DNA of 17,647 nt from the NCBI GenBank assembly GCA_035527455.1, contig DATLAN010000683.1, positions 1 to 17,647 of the forward strand. The letters run 5' to 3'. A program made the translations under genes and the position numbers. Positions 1 to 7,513 of this stretch are shown here, piece by piece. This DNA comes from DATLAN01 sp035527455 (lineage in GTDB: Bacteria > Planctomycetota > Planctomycetia > Pirellulales > Thermoguttaceae). The first letter of the stretch is position 1. The number at the start of each line of letters is the position of its first letter. The notes beneath the pieces were generated by a model. The model had not been told where the DNA came from. It saw only the letters and a list, made by a program, of their open reading frames with translations, and did not search any database.

Positions 1-57
1 CCGAGCGCAGTCGGCGGGCGTTGTCAGAGTGACCCAACGCCCGCCGACTGCGTTCGG
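1..57. repeat. Palindromic element at the 3' end of the glycosyltransferase gene
   Basis: Two 23-base arms (1-23 and 35-57) are reverse complements with one mismatch, around an 11-base loop. The loop holds the minus-strand stop codon of the glycosyltransferase (24-26), and the right arm encodes its last residues (about 383-390). No T-run follows on either strand, so it looks more like a REP-type palindrome than an intrinsic terminator, although it could block transcription. The left arm starts at the window edge, so the element may extend further. Confidence 0.8.
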
Positions 58-1202
58 CGGGGTCCTCCCTGGAACGCGATTTCCGCCGGCGACTGGCACG
101 CCTGCTCCAGATACGCCAATAACTCCTGCTCGAACTGCTGAGCGGCGAACCGCTGAGCGTTTCGCCGGGCGAGCCGGCCATCGAACCAGTCGGGGTGCTC
201 TTCAAGCCGTTGGATGGCCCGGCACAGCGACTCGACCGTCTGTCCGGCGAAGAGCAGGCCCGTTCCGGCGGCGGACTCGTCGGCCGGCACGACGGTTTCC
301 GTCGCACCGCCCTCGGCGTAGGCCAGCACGGGCGTCCCGCACGCCTGGGCCTCGACCGGCACGATGCCGAAATCCTCGTTGCCCGGGAAGATCAACGCCC
401 GGGCGCGGCGGAGGTGATCGCGAATCTCCTCGTTCGTACACCAACCGGCCAGGGAGACGGTCGGTCCGGCCATGCGGGCCAGTCGTCGCCGTTGGGGCCC
501 GTCGCCGATCACGATCAACCGCCGCCCGAGACGGTTGCAGGCCGCGATCGCCAGATCGATCCGCTTGTAAGGGACCAGGGCGGAGACGCAGACGAAGAAG
601 TCCTCGCGCGGCCGGTCGTCGGGCGTGTAGAACCGGGTATCGACCGGCGGATAGATCACGCGGCTGGTCCGCCCGTAGCACTGCTCGATCCGCCGGGCGA
701 CCGTCCGGCTGACGGCCACGAAATGGGTCACGCGCCGGCTCGTTGCCCGATCCCACCGCCGCATCTGATCGAGCAGCAGGTTTCGGACGACTGTCACCGG
801 GGCCTGCGCGAGCCGGCCCGGGAAATAGTCGGCCCGACGGTGCCAGGCGTAACGCATCGGCGTGAAACAATAGCAGACGTGCGGCACGCCCGGCGGCGGC
901 TTGACGCCCTTGGCCACCGCGTGGCTGAAACTGACGACCAGGTCCACGTCGCGGGGAATGTCCAGCCGCCCGACGGCGGCCGGCATCAGCGGCAGGAGAT
1001 AACGATAATAACGGCGGGCGCCGGGAAATCGCTGGAGAAAACTGGTCGTGATCCGCATCCGCTCGATGGCCGGGCAGGTGCTTCCCGGGACGTGCAGCAG
1101 GGTGAACAGTTCCGCCTCGGGAAACCGCCGGCAGAGGACCTCCAGACACTTCTCACCGCCCCGCATTCCGGTCAGCCAGTCGTGGACGAGGGCGATTTTC
1201 AT
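24..1202 (-). CDS. GT4 family glycosyltransferase
   Basis: This is a 392-aa GT-B fold glycosyltransferase that probably transfers a sugar from a nucleotide donor during exopolysaccharide or lipopolysaccharide synthesis. It begins MKIALVHDWLTGMRGGEK, the N-terminal Rossmann pattern of WbaZ/mannosyltransferase-like GT4 enzymes. The C-terminal donor domain has PYKRID (about 211-216), VIGDGP and the E-x7-E motif in EDFGIVPVE (E276 and E284), followed by the usual CGTPVLAYAEGGATE segment. The reading frame stays open upstream, but those residues are Arg/Pro-rich and unlike the family, so I place the start at the conserved MKIALV. No clear Shine-Dalgarno sequence is seen. The HicB-like gene lies 28 bases upstream on the same strand. 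The last ten or so residues come from a palindromic repeat, so the native C-terminus was probably altered by that element. The sugar and acceptor cannot be told. Confidence 0.9.
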   Translation of the reverse strand: MKIALVHDWLTGMRGGEKCLEVLCRRFPEAELFTLLHVPGSTCPAIERMRITTSFLQRFPGARRYYRYLLPLMPAAVGRLDIPRDVDLVVSFSHAVAKGVKPPPGVPHVCYCFTPMRYAWHRRADYFPGRLAQAPVTVVRNLLLDQMRRWDRATSRRVTHFVAVSRTVARRIEQCYGRTSRVIYPPVDTRFYTPDDRPREDFFVCVSALVPYKRIDLAIAACNRLGRRLIVIGDGPQRRRLARMAGPTVSLAGWCTNEEIRDHLRRARALIFPGNEDFGIVPVEAQACGTPVLAYAEGGATETVVPADESAAGTGLLFAGQTVESLCRAIQRLEEHPDWFDGRLARRNAQRFAAQQFEQELLAYLEQACQSPAEIAFQGGPRRTQSAGVGSL

Positions 1203-1230
1203 GTGGGGGCATCTCGGGGAAACTTGCCCA

Positions 1231-1476
1231 TCAGATGACCACCTCGGCTTCGGCGATGAAGGCCTCCCGTGCCGGGTCTCCCGCGGCCAGAACCTCGGCA
1301 CCGAATTGCCGAACGTGGGCTCGAATCGCCGAAGTCACGTCGGTCAGGGCCTCCTCGTACGTATCCCCCTGCCCGACGACCACGCCTTTCACACCGAGCG
1401 GGTAAGCGACGTATCCGTCTTCGCCGTGTTCGATAACGACCTTGACTCGGGTAGTCTTGCCTGCCACTTCTGCCAT
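1231..1476 (-). CDS. HicB-like antitoxin-family protein, short form
   Basis: This is an 81-aa protein with the HicB partial RNase H-like fold pattern: a beta strand (VKVVIEHGEDGYVAYPL), a gly-rich turn, then GDTYEEALTDVTSAIRAHV at about 38-55. In complete HicAB modules HicB neutralises the HicA mRNA interferase and often carries a C-terminal DNA-binding domain. This one ends shortly after the core fold and has no visible HTH or ribbon-helix-helix. No HicA-like ORF was found on either side: downstream is the glycosyltransferase and upstream is non-coding apart from a tiny ORF. The start is supported by AAGGA eight bases upstream. It may be an orphan HicB, a decayed TA remnant or a stand-alone regulator. 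Confidence 0.75.
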   Translation of the reverse strand: MAEVAGKTTRVKVVIEHGEDGYVAYPLGVKGVVVGQGDTYEEALTDVTSAIRAHVRQFGAEVLAAGDPAREAFIAEAEVVI

Positions 1477-1523
1477 GTTAGCGTCCTTGGTTCAAGAACA
1501 GATGCGTCATGTCTGCTAACATG
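1474..1523. promoter_or_regulatory. Inverted repeat around the start of the HicB-like gene
   Basis: A 9-base inverted repeat, CATGTTAGC (1474-1482) and GCTAACATG (1515-1523), brackets the leader region. One arm covers the HicB-like start codon and the other the start of the tiny leader ORF. It could be an operator or a translational control hairpin. Part of the symmetry simply reflects the two ATG contexts. Confidence 0.35.
1478..1522 (-). CDS. Possible 14-codon leader ORF upstream of the HicB-like gene
   Basis: The minus strand reads ATG, 13 further codons (MLADMTHLFLNQGR) and TAA. The stop lies one base before the HicB-like ATG. It has a strong Shine-Dalgarno sequence (AGGAGG, about six bases upstream of the ATG), better than that of most genes here. 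The tight spacing would allow translational coupling or re-initiation into the HicB-like gene. The peptide resembles nothing I know, and an ORF this short can occur by chance. Confidence 0.3.
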   Translation of the reverse strand: MLADMTHLFLNQGR

Positions 1524-1715
1524 ATACCCTCCTACGGGAGCCGGAAGAAGATGAAAAAGCCCGTTCCGCTCCCCCAAATCGCCCTAGGGCGGCGGGCGTT
1601 TTGCTGCTAGAATGCCGATCCTGTCTCCAGGCATGCGGGGGCCGCTGTGAGCGGCGGCCGCTGGCATCGCTGGCAGTCGCGCGCCCGAAGAATATCGACC
1701 GATGGGAGGGAACCC

Positions 1716-2651
1716 ATGATGTTACGAATGGTTTGCGGCACGACGCTCGGTCTGTTCTTGACGGCTTCCACGGCGGTGGGCCAGGCGCCAACGCAGCCTT
1801 GGCGGCCGGCGTCGCCGACGGTCCACCCGGGGGCCGGGCAAGTCGGGCCGGTGATCCCGCAATATGCTCCGGCTCCCCAATACCAGCCGACCCCGCCGCC
1901 GGTCCGCGCACCTTTCCAGCTCACCCCGCAGGAAGAAGACTACCTCAACCGGGTGCTGCTGTTCTGGGAGCAGCGCGGCCAACAGGTAAAGACGTTCGCG
2001 TGCAACTTTTGCCGATGGGATTACGACGGGGTCTTCGGAAACGCCAATGCGCCCCGCTACGTCGACAAGGGGCTCGTCAAGTACGCGGCGCCGGACAAGG
2101 GGCTCTACCGAGTCACGCAAAGCAACCAGAACCAGGAGTGGGTAGCGATCGAGTCCCAACGGGAAGAACATTGGGTCTGCGACGGCAAGTCGGTCTACGA
2201 ATTCAACCACAAGACCAAGCAACTCATCCAGCACGTCCTGCCGCCGGAACTGCAAGGCACGGCCATCCAGGACGGACCGCTGCCCTTCCTGTTCGGCGCC
2301 CAGGCCTCGAAGCTCAAGGAGCGATACTTCATGCGGGTGATCACGCCGCCGAACATCCAAAACCAGATCTGGCTGGAGGCCTACCCGCGATTCCAACGCG
2401 ACGCGGCCAATTTCCAGCGGGCGGAGTTGATCCTCTCGGTGACGGAAACGGACCTCAACCCGTTCGCCCTGCAACTCTTCTCTCCCAACGGCAAGGATCG
2501 CACCGTGTTCCAATTCGGCGACATCGTGGTCAACAACCCCTGGCCGAACCTGGACTTCGTCGTGATCACCCCACCCTTCTGGACGAAGGTCGTCATCCAG
2601 CCCGAGACGCCGCGAGTCGGTCAGCAACCGGCTGCCGGCGGACCGCGTTGA
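1716..2651 (+). CDS. Exported TIGR03009-domain protein (planctomycete-specific)
   Basis: This 311-aa protein has an N-terminal signal peptide (MMLRMVCGTTLGLFLTASTAVGQA) and a Pro/Gln-rich linker to about residue 65. The domain that follows matches my memory of TIGR03009: EEDYLNRVLLFWEQR, then KTFACNFCRWDYD, LYRV, EEHWVCDGKSVYEFNHKTKQ, PLPFLFGAQASKLKERYFMR and FGDIVVNNPWP. The family is found in Planctomycetota and its function is unknown. The strand order suggests a LolA/outer-membrane lipoprotein carrier-like half-barrel, which is inference. The start at 1716 is chosen because GGGAGGG lies five bases upstream and the signal peptide begins there. The frame is open further upstream but that part is Arg-rich. 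The gene appears monocistronic and ends eight bases before a long palindrome. Confidence 0.85.
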   Translation: MMLRMVCGTTLGLFLTASTAVGQAPTQPWRPASPTVHPGAGQVGPVIPQYAPAPQYQPTPPPVRAPFQLTPQEEDYLNRVLLFWEQRGQQVKTFACNFCRWDYDGVFGNANAPRYVDKGLVKYAAPDKGLYRVTQSNQNQEWVAIESQREEHWVCDGKSVYEFNHKTKQLIQHVLPPELQGTAIQDGPLPFLFGAQASKLKERYFMRVITPPNIQNQIWLEAYPRFQRDAANFQRAELILSVTETDLNPFALQLFSPNGKDRTVFQFGDIVVNNPWPNLDFVVITPPFWTKVVIQPETPRVGQQPAAGGPR

Positions 2652-2659
2652 GCGGGGAC

Positions 2660-2727
2660 GGCGCGCCCTGAGGAACGAAGGGCGTGGAAGACATGCCGAA
2701 CAGGCCCTTCGCTGCTCAGGGCGTGCC
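2660..2727. repeat. Interrupted palindrome, possible terminator for the TIGR03009 gene
   Basis: A two-part stem can form. Positions 2660-2672 pair with 2715-2727 (13 bases, one mismatch), and 2676-2683 pair perfectly with 2704-2711, leaving a 20-base loop. It starts eight bases after the upstream stop codon. There is no T-run, so it may be a REP-type element that also terminates or protects the mRNA end. Confidence 0.65.
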
Positions 2728-2750
2728 ACCCAATGGAGAACCCGGCTCAA

Positions 2751-2778
2751 TTGACGCTTCCGCCGGACGCCTTATAAT
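2751..2778 (+). promoter_or_regulatory. Sigma70-type promoter for the nfeD-floA cluster
   Basis: TTGACG (2751-2756) is followed after 16 bases by TATAAT (2773-2778), a nearly perfect -35/-10 pair. The predicted transcript start near 2785 gives a leader of about 65 bases before the ATG at 2850. It is the best promoter match in the window. Confidence 0.75.
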
Positions 2779-2849
2779 CTAATATCCGGAAGATCAGGTG
2801 AGGCACCCACTTAAGTCGTCTGGGGCCGTCCCGTTACGGTTTGCGAATC

Positions 2850-5036
2850 ATGTTCCCGACTTCTTGCACCGAAGTGACAGACCGGCTCGTCCCGAAGGCA
2901 GTCTCGGCGGCGCTGGTTGCCTTGGGAACGTTGCTTTGCTGGGGACCGGCTGAGGCCGCCGAGGACGCCACGTCGCCGATGGGTATGTCGATCCGCATTC
3001 GTCTGCCGATCGACGGCGATTCGGTCGAACGGGTGAGGCGGTTCACCACGCGGGCCTTGCAGCGGGCCGAAAAAGAATCGCGAGAGCCGGTGCTGATCTT
3101 CCAATTCGAAATTCCGGAAGAACAGGAGGAGTTCGCCCGGACCACCGACTCCATGGACGCCTTCAAGCTGGCGCGGATCATCCAAGACGTCGGCAACGCC
3201 CGAACCGTGGCCTACGCCGAGAAGTCGATCCCGGGCCACGCCGTCTTGGTGGCGATGGCCTGCGACGAGATCATGATGCCCGGCGACGCCTTGCTCGGCC
3301 CGGTGGGCGCCGAGCCGGGAACGATCCGGCCGGCCGAACGGGGAGCGTACACGGAGATCGCCGAGAGCCGCCGGACGATCCCGCCCGCCGTGGCCTTGTG
3401 GCTGCTGGATCCGTCGTTGGACGTGTTGAAGGTCCAGACCCTGGAAGAAGGCACCGAGTTCCTTACGCGAGAAGAATTCGACGCACGCAACCTGGCCGCC
3501 ACGCCGAGGAGGCTCGGCGATCTGGTCGATACGACCGGCCGCTTCACCGGCGAGGAGGCCCGAGGGCTCGGCTTCGTCAGCCACCTGCCCAAGACACCCG
3601 CCGACGTGGCCGACAAGCTCGAGTTGCCGCGGGACGCGATGAACGAGGATCCTTCGCTGGTCGGGGATTGGCGGGCAGTGCGCGTGGATCTGAACGGGCG
3701 GATCACGAGCGAAATGGTCCGACAGGCCCAGGACCTGATCGATGAAAGCGTTCGCCGGGACGAAGCGAATTTCATCTGCGTGTGGATCGACAGCGGGGGC
3801 GGATCGCTGGACGACAGCCGGCAACTCGCCCAGACCCTGGCCACTCTGGATCCGAACGAGGTCCGTACCGTGGCCTACGTCCCCTCGAAGGCCCGTGCCG
3901 ACGCGGCGCTGGTGGCCCTGGCGTGCCAGCACGTGTTGGTCCACCCGCAAGCGGAACTGGGCGGATCGGGCGAGCAGCCGTTCTCCAAGGAGCAGATCGA
4001 GTACATCGGCAGGACCATCCGAAACGACGACGGCCCTTGGCGGAACCGAAAGCAGTCCTGGCCGTTGATCGAGGCCATGATCAATCCGAATCTGGAAGTC
4101 TTTCCTTGTATCGAGAAACGAACCGGCGAGACGCGCTACTTCAGCGGGGAAGAGAAGGGAGGACTCGACACGGACCAGTGGGAAATCGGCCGCCCGATCA
4201 CCACGCCGGGCAAGGCCCTGCTGCTGGACGGCGAGCAGGCGGTCGAGTACGGGCTGGCCGATCGGACGATCAACAACCTGGCCGAATTGAAGGACATCTA
4301 CTATTTGGAGGATATTCAGGCGTTGGAGACCGGTTGGGCCGATTTCCTGATCGCCGCGCTGGCACGGCCTGAGGTCTCCGCCGTGCTGCTGACGATCGCG
4401 TTCGTGGCCCTCTACGTGGAACTCAGCGCCCCGGGGATCGGATTGGGCGGGTTCGTGGCCACCGTCTGCTTCCTGCTGTTCTTCTGGGCCCATTACCTGG
4501 GCGGAACGGCCGGATGGCTGGAGGCGACCCTGTTCGCGGCCGGCGTGGCCTGCCTGCTGTTGGAGGTGTTCGTGCTGCCGGGCTTCGGCGTCTTCGGTCT
4601 GGGCGGAATGGGCCTGGTGCTGGTCTCGCTGATCCTGGCCAGCCAGACGTTCGTGCTGCCTCAGAACGAATACCAACTCGGCCAGCTTACCCGGTCGCTG
4701 ATGATGATCGGCGGAACGTTCGTGGGGATCATCGCCGGTGCGCTGGTGCTGCGGCGGTGGTTGCCCAACACGCCGATCTTCAGTACGCTGTTGCTGCAAC
4801 CGCCCGAGGGCGAAGAGGCCGCCAGCCTCAGCCAGCGCGAGGCCCTGGTCCACTTCGAGGACTTCGTTGGCATGCGGGGTACGACGACGACCCAACTGAC
4901 CCCCGGCGGCAAGGCCCGATTCGGAGATTCGCTGGTCGACGTGATTACCGACGGCGACGTCGTCCCCCGCGGCACCGAAGTCGAGGTCGTCGAAGTGCAC
5001 GGAAACCGAGTCGTCGTCAAGGCAGTCAGAGAATAA
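2850..5036 (+). CDS. NfeD family membrane protein with two ClpP/crotonase-like domains that lack the catalytic Ser
   Basis: This 728-aa protein belongs to the long NfeD class, membrane-anchored ClpP-like proteases that partner with stomatin/flotillin proteins. A signal sequence spans about residues 13-37. Two tandem ClpP/SppA-like modules follow (about 45-260 and 270-490). Four or five hydrophobic segments lie at about 508-635, and a C-terminal NfeD OB-fold at about 665-728 (GMRGTTTTQLTPGGKARF). The second module keeps the oxyanion-like DSGGG (314-318). By eye, the nucleophile Ser aligns with Gly129 before AVLVAMACD in module one and with Ala350 before DAALVALACQ in module two. Both are therefore probably non-proteolytic, perhaps scaffolding. 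No Shine-Dalgarno sequence precedes ATG 2850; a TTG at 2841 is the alternative. It is the first gene of a cluster with a second NfeD and floA. Confidence 0.88.
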   Translation: MFPTSCTEVTDRLVPKAVSAALVALGTLLCWGPAEAAEDATSPMGMSIRIRLPIDGDSVERVRRFTTRALQRAEKESREPVLIFQFEIPEEQEEFARTTDSMDAFKLARIIQDVGNARTVAYAEKSIPGHAVLVAMACDEIMMPGDALLGPVGAEPGTIRPAERGAYTEIAESRRTIPPAVALWLLDPSLDVLKVQTLEEGTEFLTREEFDARNLAATPRRLGDLVDTTGRFTGEEARGLGFVSHLPKTPADVADKLELPRDAMNEDPSLVGDWRAVRVDLNGRITSEMVRQAQDLIDESVRRDEANFICVWIDSGGGSLDDSRQLAQTLATLDPNEVRTVAYVPSKARADAALVALACQHVLVHPQAELGGSGEQPFSKEQIEYIGRTIRNDDGPWRNRKQSWPLIEAMINPNLEVFPCIEKRTGETRYFSGEEKGGLDTDQWEIGRPITTPGKALLLDGEQAVEYGLADRTINNLAELKDIYYLEDIQALETGWADFLIAALARPEVSAVLLTIAFVALYVELSAPGIGLGGFVATVCFLLFFWAHYLGGTAGWLEATLFAAGVACLLLEVFVLPGFGVFGLGGMGLVLVSLILASQTFVLPQNEYQLGQLTRSLMMIGGTFVGIIAGALVLRRWLPNTPIFSTLLLQPPEGEEAASLSQREALVHFEDFVGMRGTTTTQLTPGGKARFGDSLVDVITDGDVVPRGTEVEVVEVHGNRVVVKAVRE

Positions 5037-5101
5037 CCCGGCCGCCGGCGGCCCGCCGCTTGCGGCTTCGCATCCCGAAGTTCACGCTCCGGAGACACAC
5101 A

Positions 5102-5686
5102 ATGCCCATCGAACCCTGGGTCTGGTCGGTTCTCTTGTTGGTGCTGGGCATGGGGCTGGCGGTCCTGGAAGTATTCTTCCCCTCGGCGGGAATTCTCGGG
5201 TTCCTCTCCGCCTGTTCGATCCTGGCGGCCATTGTCCTGGGCTTCCGGGAAGGCAACTCGATCATAGGGTTCGTCGTCTTGACCGTAGCGATCGTGGGCA
5301 TGCCGACGGTAGTGGTCCTGGCCTTCAAGTTCTGGCCGAAGACGGCCATGGGCCGCAGGGTACTGCTCAACGCCCCCACAAGTGAGGACGTCATGCCCGA
5401 AGATCCGCAGATGACCCTTCTCAAAACCCTTGTCGGCCAGATCGGACAGACGAAGTGCAAGATGTTGCCCGCCGGGGCCATTGTCATCGAAGGTCGCACC
5501 GTCGACGCGATCAGCGAAGGGATGCCGATCGATGCCGGGAAACCGGTCCGCGTGTTGCAGGTTCGCGCCAACCGGGTGGTAGTACGCCCCCTTGACGAAG
5601 ATGCGCCGTCTCCATCCGCCAAAGACCCCTTGCGACGCCCCATCGATTCCATCGCTCCCGATCCGTTCGACGAATCCCCGTCTTGA
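5102..5686 (+). CDS. Short NfeD family membrane protein
   Basis: This 194-aa protein has a hydrophobic N-terminal half with about three membrane segments: WVWSVLLLVLGMGLAVLEVF, ILGFLSACSILAAIVLGF and a segment near IIGFVVLTVAIVGMPTVVVLAF. A soluble domain follows (about 112-170, VGQIGQTKCKMLPAGAIVIEGRTVDAI and VRVLQVRANRVVVRPL), which fits the NfeD OB-fold. It ends in an Asp/Pro/Ser-rich tail. There is no protease domain, so it corresponds to the short NfeD type that usually neighbours flotillins. GGAGA six bases upstream supports the start. It lies 65 bases after the long NfeD gene and 103 before floA, so all three probably act together in membrane microdomains. The frame is open far upstream, but that portion is only a shadow of the previous gene. 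Confidence 0.85.
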   Translation: MPIEPWVWSVLLLVLGMGLAVLEVFFPSAGILGFLSACSILAAIVLGFREGNSIIGFVVLTVAIVGMPTVVVLAFKFWPKTAMGRRVLLNAPTSEDVMPEDPQMTLLKTLVGQIGQTKCKMLPAGAIVIEGRTVDAISEGMPIDAGKPVRVLQVRANRVVVRPLDEDAPSPSAKDPLRRPIDSIAPDPFDESPS

Positions 5687-5711
5687 CAATTTTCCGCAAT
5701 CGGGATAAACA
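5683..5711 (+). promoter_or_regulatory. Candidate internal promoter for floA
   Basis: A consensus -35 TTGACA (5683-5688) overlaps the stop codon of the short NfeD gene. After 17 bases comes a weak -10, TAAACA (5706-5711). FloA could thus be transcribed separately from the longer cluster transcript. The -10 matches only three of six consensus bases. Confidence 0.45.
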
Positions 5712-5789
5712 GACGGCACTTAGGGGACCTTTCCCGCCGGATGCGGGGGAGTTCGCAGTTATCGATCTCACGTGTCGAAGGAGCAAAAA

Positions 5790-6854
5790 ATGACACTCCT
5801 GGCCGCGGAAAAGGGCGATACCACCCAGATGGTCATGGTGATCATCATCGTGGTCGCCATCTTCTTCTTTCTGATCGTCTTTGCGGTCTTCGCCCGGTAC
5901 TTCCACCTCTGGATCCAGTCGAAATTCACCAAGGCGGGGATCGGGATCCTCGATCTGCTGAGAATGACCTTCCGCAAGGTCTCGCCGGCGGTCATCCTCC
6001 GCAGCAAGATCATGGCGGTTCAGGCGGGCATCGGCGACGAACAGGGCGTCACGTCCGGGAACCTGGAAGCCCATTATCTGGCCGGGGGAAACGTGCCGCT
6101 GGTGATTCGCGCCTTGATCGCGGCCCACAAGGCCAAACTCGGGGAACTGGATTTCAAATTGGCGTCAGCCATCGATCTGGCCGGGCGCAACGTGCTCGAA
6201 GCCGTCCAAACCAGCGTCTATCCCAAAGTGATCGACTGCCCCGCGCGAGGCGGCGGCCGAGATTCGCTCGACGGCATCGCTCAGAACGGAATCCAGTTGA
6301 AGGTCAAGGCCCGGGTGACGGTCCGGACGAACCTGCGGCGATTGATCGGCGGGGCCGGGGAAGAGACGATCGTTGCCCGAGTGGGCGAGGGCATCGTCTC
6401 GGCCATCGGCTCGGCCGGCGCGCACGGCGAGGTGCTGGAGAATCCGGACCGGATCTCCAAGACCGTGCTCGCCCGACGACTCGACTCGCAAACCGCCTTC
6501 GAAATCGTGTCGATCGACATTGCCGACGTGGACGTGGGCGAGAACATCGGTGCCCGGCTGCAGGCCGACCAGGCCGAGGCCGACTTGCGCGTGGCCCGGG
6601 CCAATGCCGAGGGTCGCCGCGCGATGGCCGTGGCCGAAGAGCAGGAGAACATCGCCCAGATCGAGGAGAGCCGTGCCAAGGTGGTCCAGGCGGAGGCCGA
6701 AGTGCCCAAGGCCATCGCCGAGGCCCTCCGCGAAGGGACGCTGGGGATCATGGACTACTACAAACTGCGAAACATCCAGGCCGATACGGATATGCGGACT
6801 TCGATCGCCACGGTCGGAACGGGCGGCGAGTCCAAGAGAGGGTTTGTGGCATGA
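5790..6854 (+). CDS. floA: Flotillin-like protein FloA (SPFH/PHB family)
   Basis: This 354-aa protein closely follows FloA (formerly YqfA/UPF0365), a scaffold of functional membrane microdomains. It has one N-terminal membrane segment (about 13-35), then KFTKAGIGILDLLRMTFRKV, GNVPLVIRALIAAHKA, the SPFH core with KVKARVTVRTNLRRLIGGAGEETI, and a long Ala/Glu-rich coiled region (about 240-320) used for oligomerisation in flotillins. The length is slightly above the usual ~330. The start at 5790 is set by AAGGAG followed by a six-base spacer; a GTG at 5772 lies upstream of that site. Pairing with NfeD is a known arrangement, as in the Bacillus yqeZ-yqfA operon. Its stop overlaps the next start (ATGA). 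Confidence 0.95.
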   Translation: MTLLAAEKGDTTQMVMVIIIVVAIFFFLIVFAVFARYFHLWIQSKFTKAGIGILDLLRMTFRKVSPAVILRSKIMAVQAGIGDEQGVTSGNLEAHYLAGGNVPLVIRALIAAHKAKLGELDFKLASAIDLAGRNVLEAVQTSVYPKVIDCPARGGGRDSLDGIAQNGIQLKVKARVTVRTNLRRLIGGAGEETIVARVGEGIVSAIGSAGAHGEVLENPDRISKTVLARRLDSQTAFEIVSIDIADVDVGENIGARLQADQAEADLRVARANAEGRRAMAVAEEQENIAQIEESRAKVVQAEAEVPKAIAEALREGTLGIMDYYKLRNIQADTDMRTSIATVGTGGESKRGFVA

Positions 6855-7513
6855 TTCCCCTTACGTCGCTGGTGGCTCAAGCCGAACTGATCGGGATCCT
6901 CATCATGATCCTGGTGTTCGTCGTGCCGGCCATCCTGCAGGCGCTGAACAAGCAAGCTCAGCAGAAGCGTCCACCCGCTCAACGGCCCCCGGCCCGGCCC
7001 CCCGGCGGGAACGTGGAAGCGGAAATCGAGGATTTTCTTCGCCGGGCAACGCAACCCCGCGGCGCCCAGCCACCCCCTCGGGCACCGCGACCGCGCCCGG
7101 GACCCGCGCCCCCGATGGCCGAAGTCGTCGGTGGACGGCGCGGCCCGCCCGAAGCGGCTTTCGACCGCCCCGTGGGCGTTGGGATGGCCGAACACGTCCA
7201 AGAGCATCTCGGCCGCGGCGAGTTCCAGCGCCGCGCGGCCGAACTCGGCGGCCAGGTGGCCCTGGCCGACGATCACCTCGAGCATCGCCTCCAGCAGGTA
7301 TTCGGCCACGAGGTGAGCCACCTGCCGAGTGTCCCGGGCGAATCGGCCGCTATGACCCGGACAGAAGAAGCGGGGGAAGCAGAGGACCGCGTCACGGGGT
7401 GGCCCTCCACCGCCGCTGCCGGTCTGGCTGCCGTGTTCAGCGACGTCGGGAACATCCGCCAGGCGATCGTCATCAACGAGATTCTCCAGCGCCCCGAAGA
7501 TCGATGGTCATGA
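6851..7513 (+). CDS. Hypothetical single-TM protein coupled to floA
   Basis: This 220-aa protein is not recognised at family level. Its start codon overlaps the floA stop (ATGA at 6851-6854), so the two are probably translationally coupled. A hydrophobic segment at about 12-30 (LIGILIMILVFVVPAILQAL) anchors it. A Pro/Arg/Gln-rich stretch at 36-95 is probably disordered, followed by a polar helical region. The C-terminus IRQAIVINEILQRPEDRW resembles the tail of several planctomycete hypothetical proteins. The position suggests an accessory factor of the flotillin/NfeD microdomain, which is inference from context only. Its stop overlaps the following dehydrogenase start in the same ATGA manner. 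The frame is open well upstream through floA, but that part is a shadow. Confidence 0.75.
   Translation: MIPLTSLVAQAELIGILIMILVFVVPAILQALNKQAQQKRPPAQRPPARPPGGNVEAEIEDFLRRATQPRGAQPPPRAPRPRPGPAPPMAEVVGGRRGPPEAAFDRPVGVGMAEHVQEHLGRGEFQRRAAELGGQVALADDHLEHRLQQVFGHEVSHLPSVPGESAAMTRTEEAGEAEDRVTGWPSTAAAGLAAVFSDVGNIRQAIVINEILQRPEDRWS

Noticed and set aside
195..1238. Long plus-strand ORF opposite the glycosyltransferase
   Set aside because: It is a high-GC shadow of the GT4 gene with low-complexity Arg/Gly/Asp composition and no family motifs.
2660..2727. Intrinsic terminator by strict definition
   Set aside because: The stem is strong but no T-run follows on either strand, so it is listed as a repeat instead.
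2811..5000. 729-codon minus-strand ORF opposite the long NfeD gene
   Set aside because: It is antisense to a clear NfeD protein; the composition (Gln/His/Arg/Asp-rich) is typical of a shadow frame.
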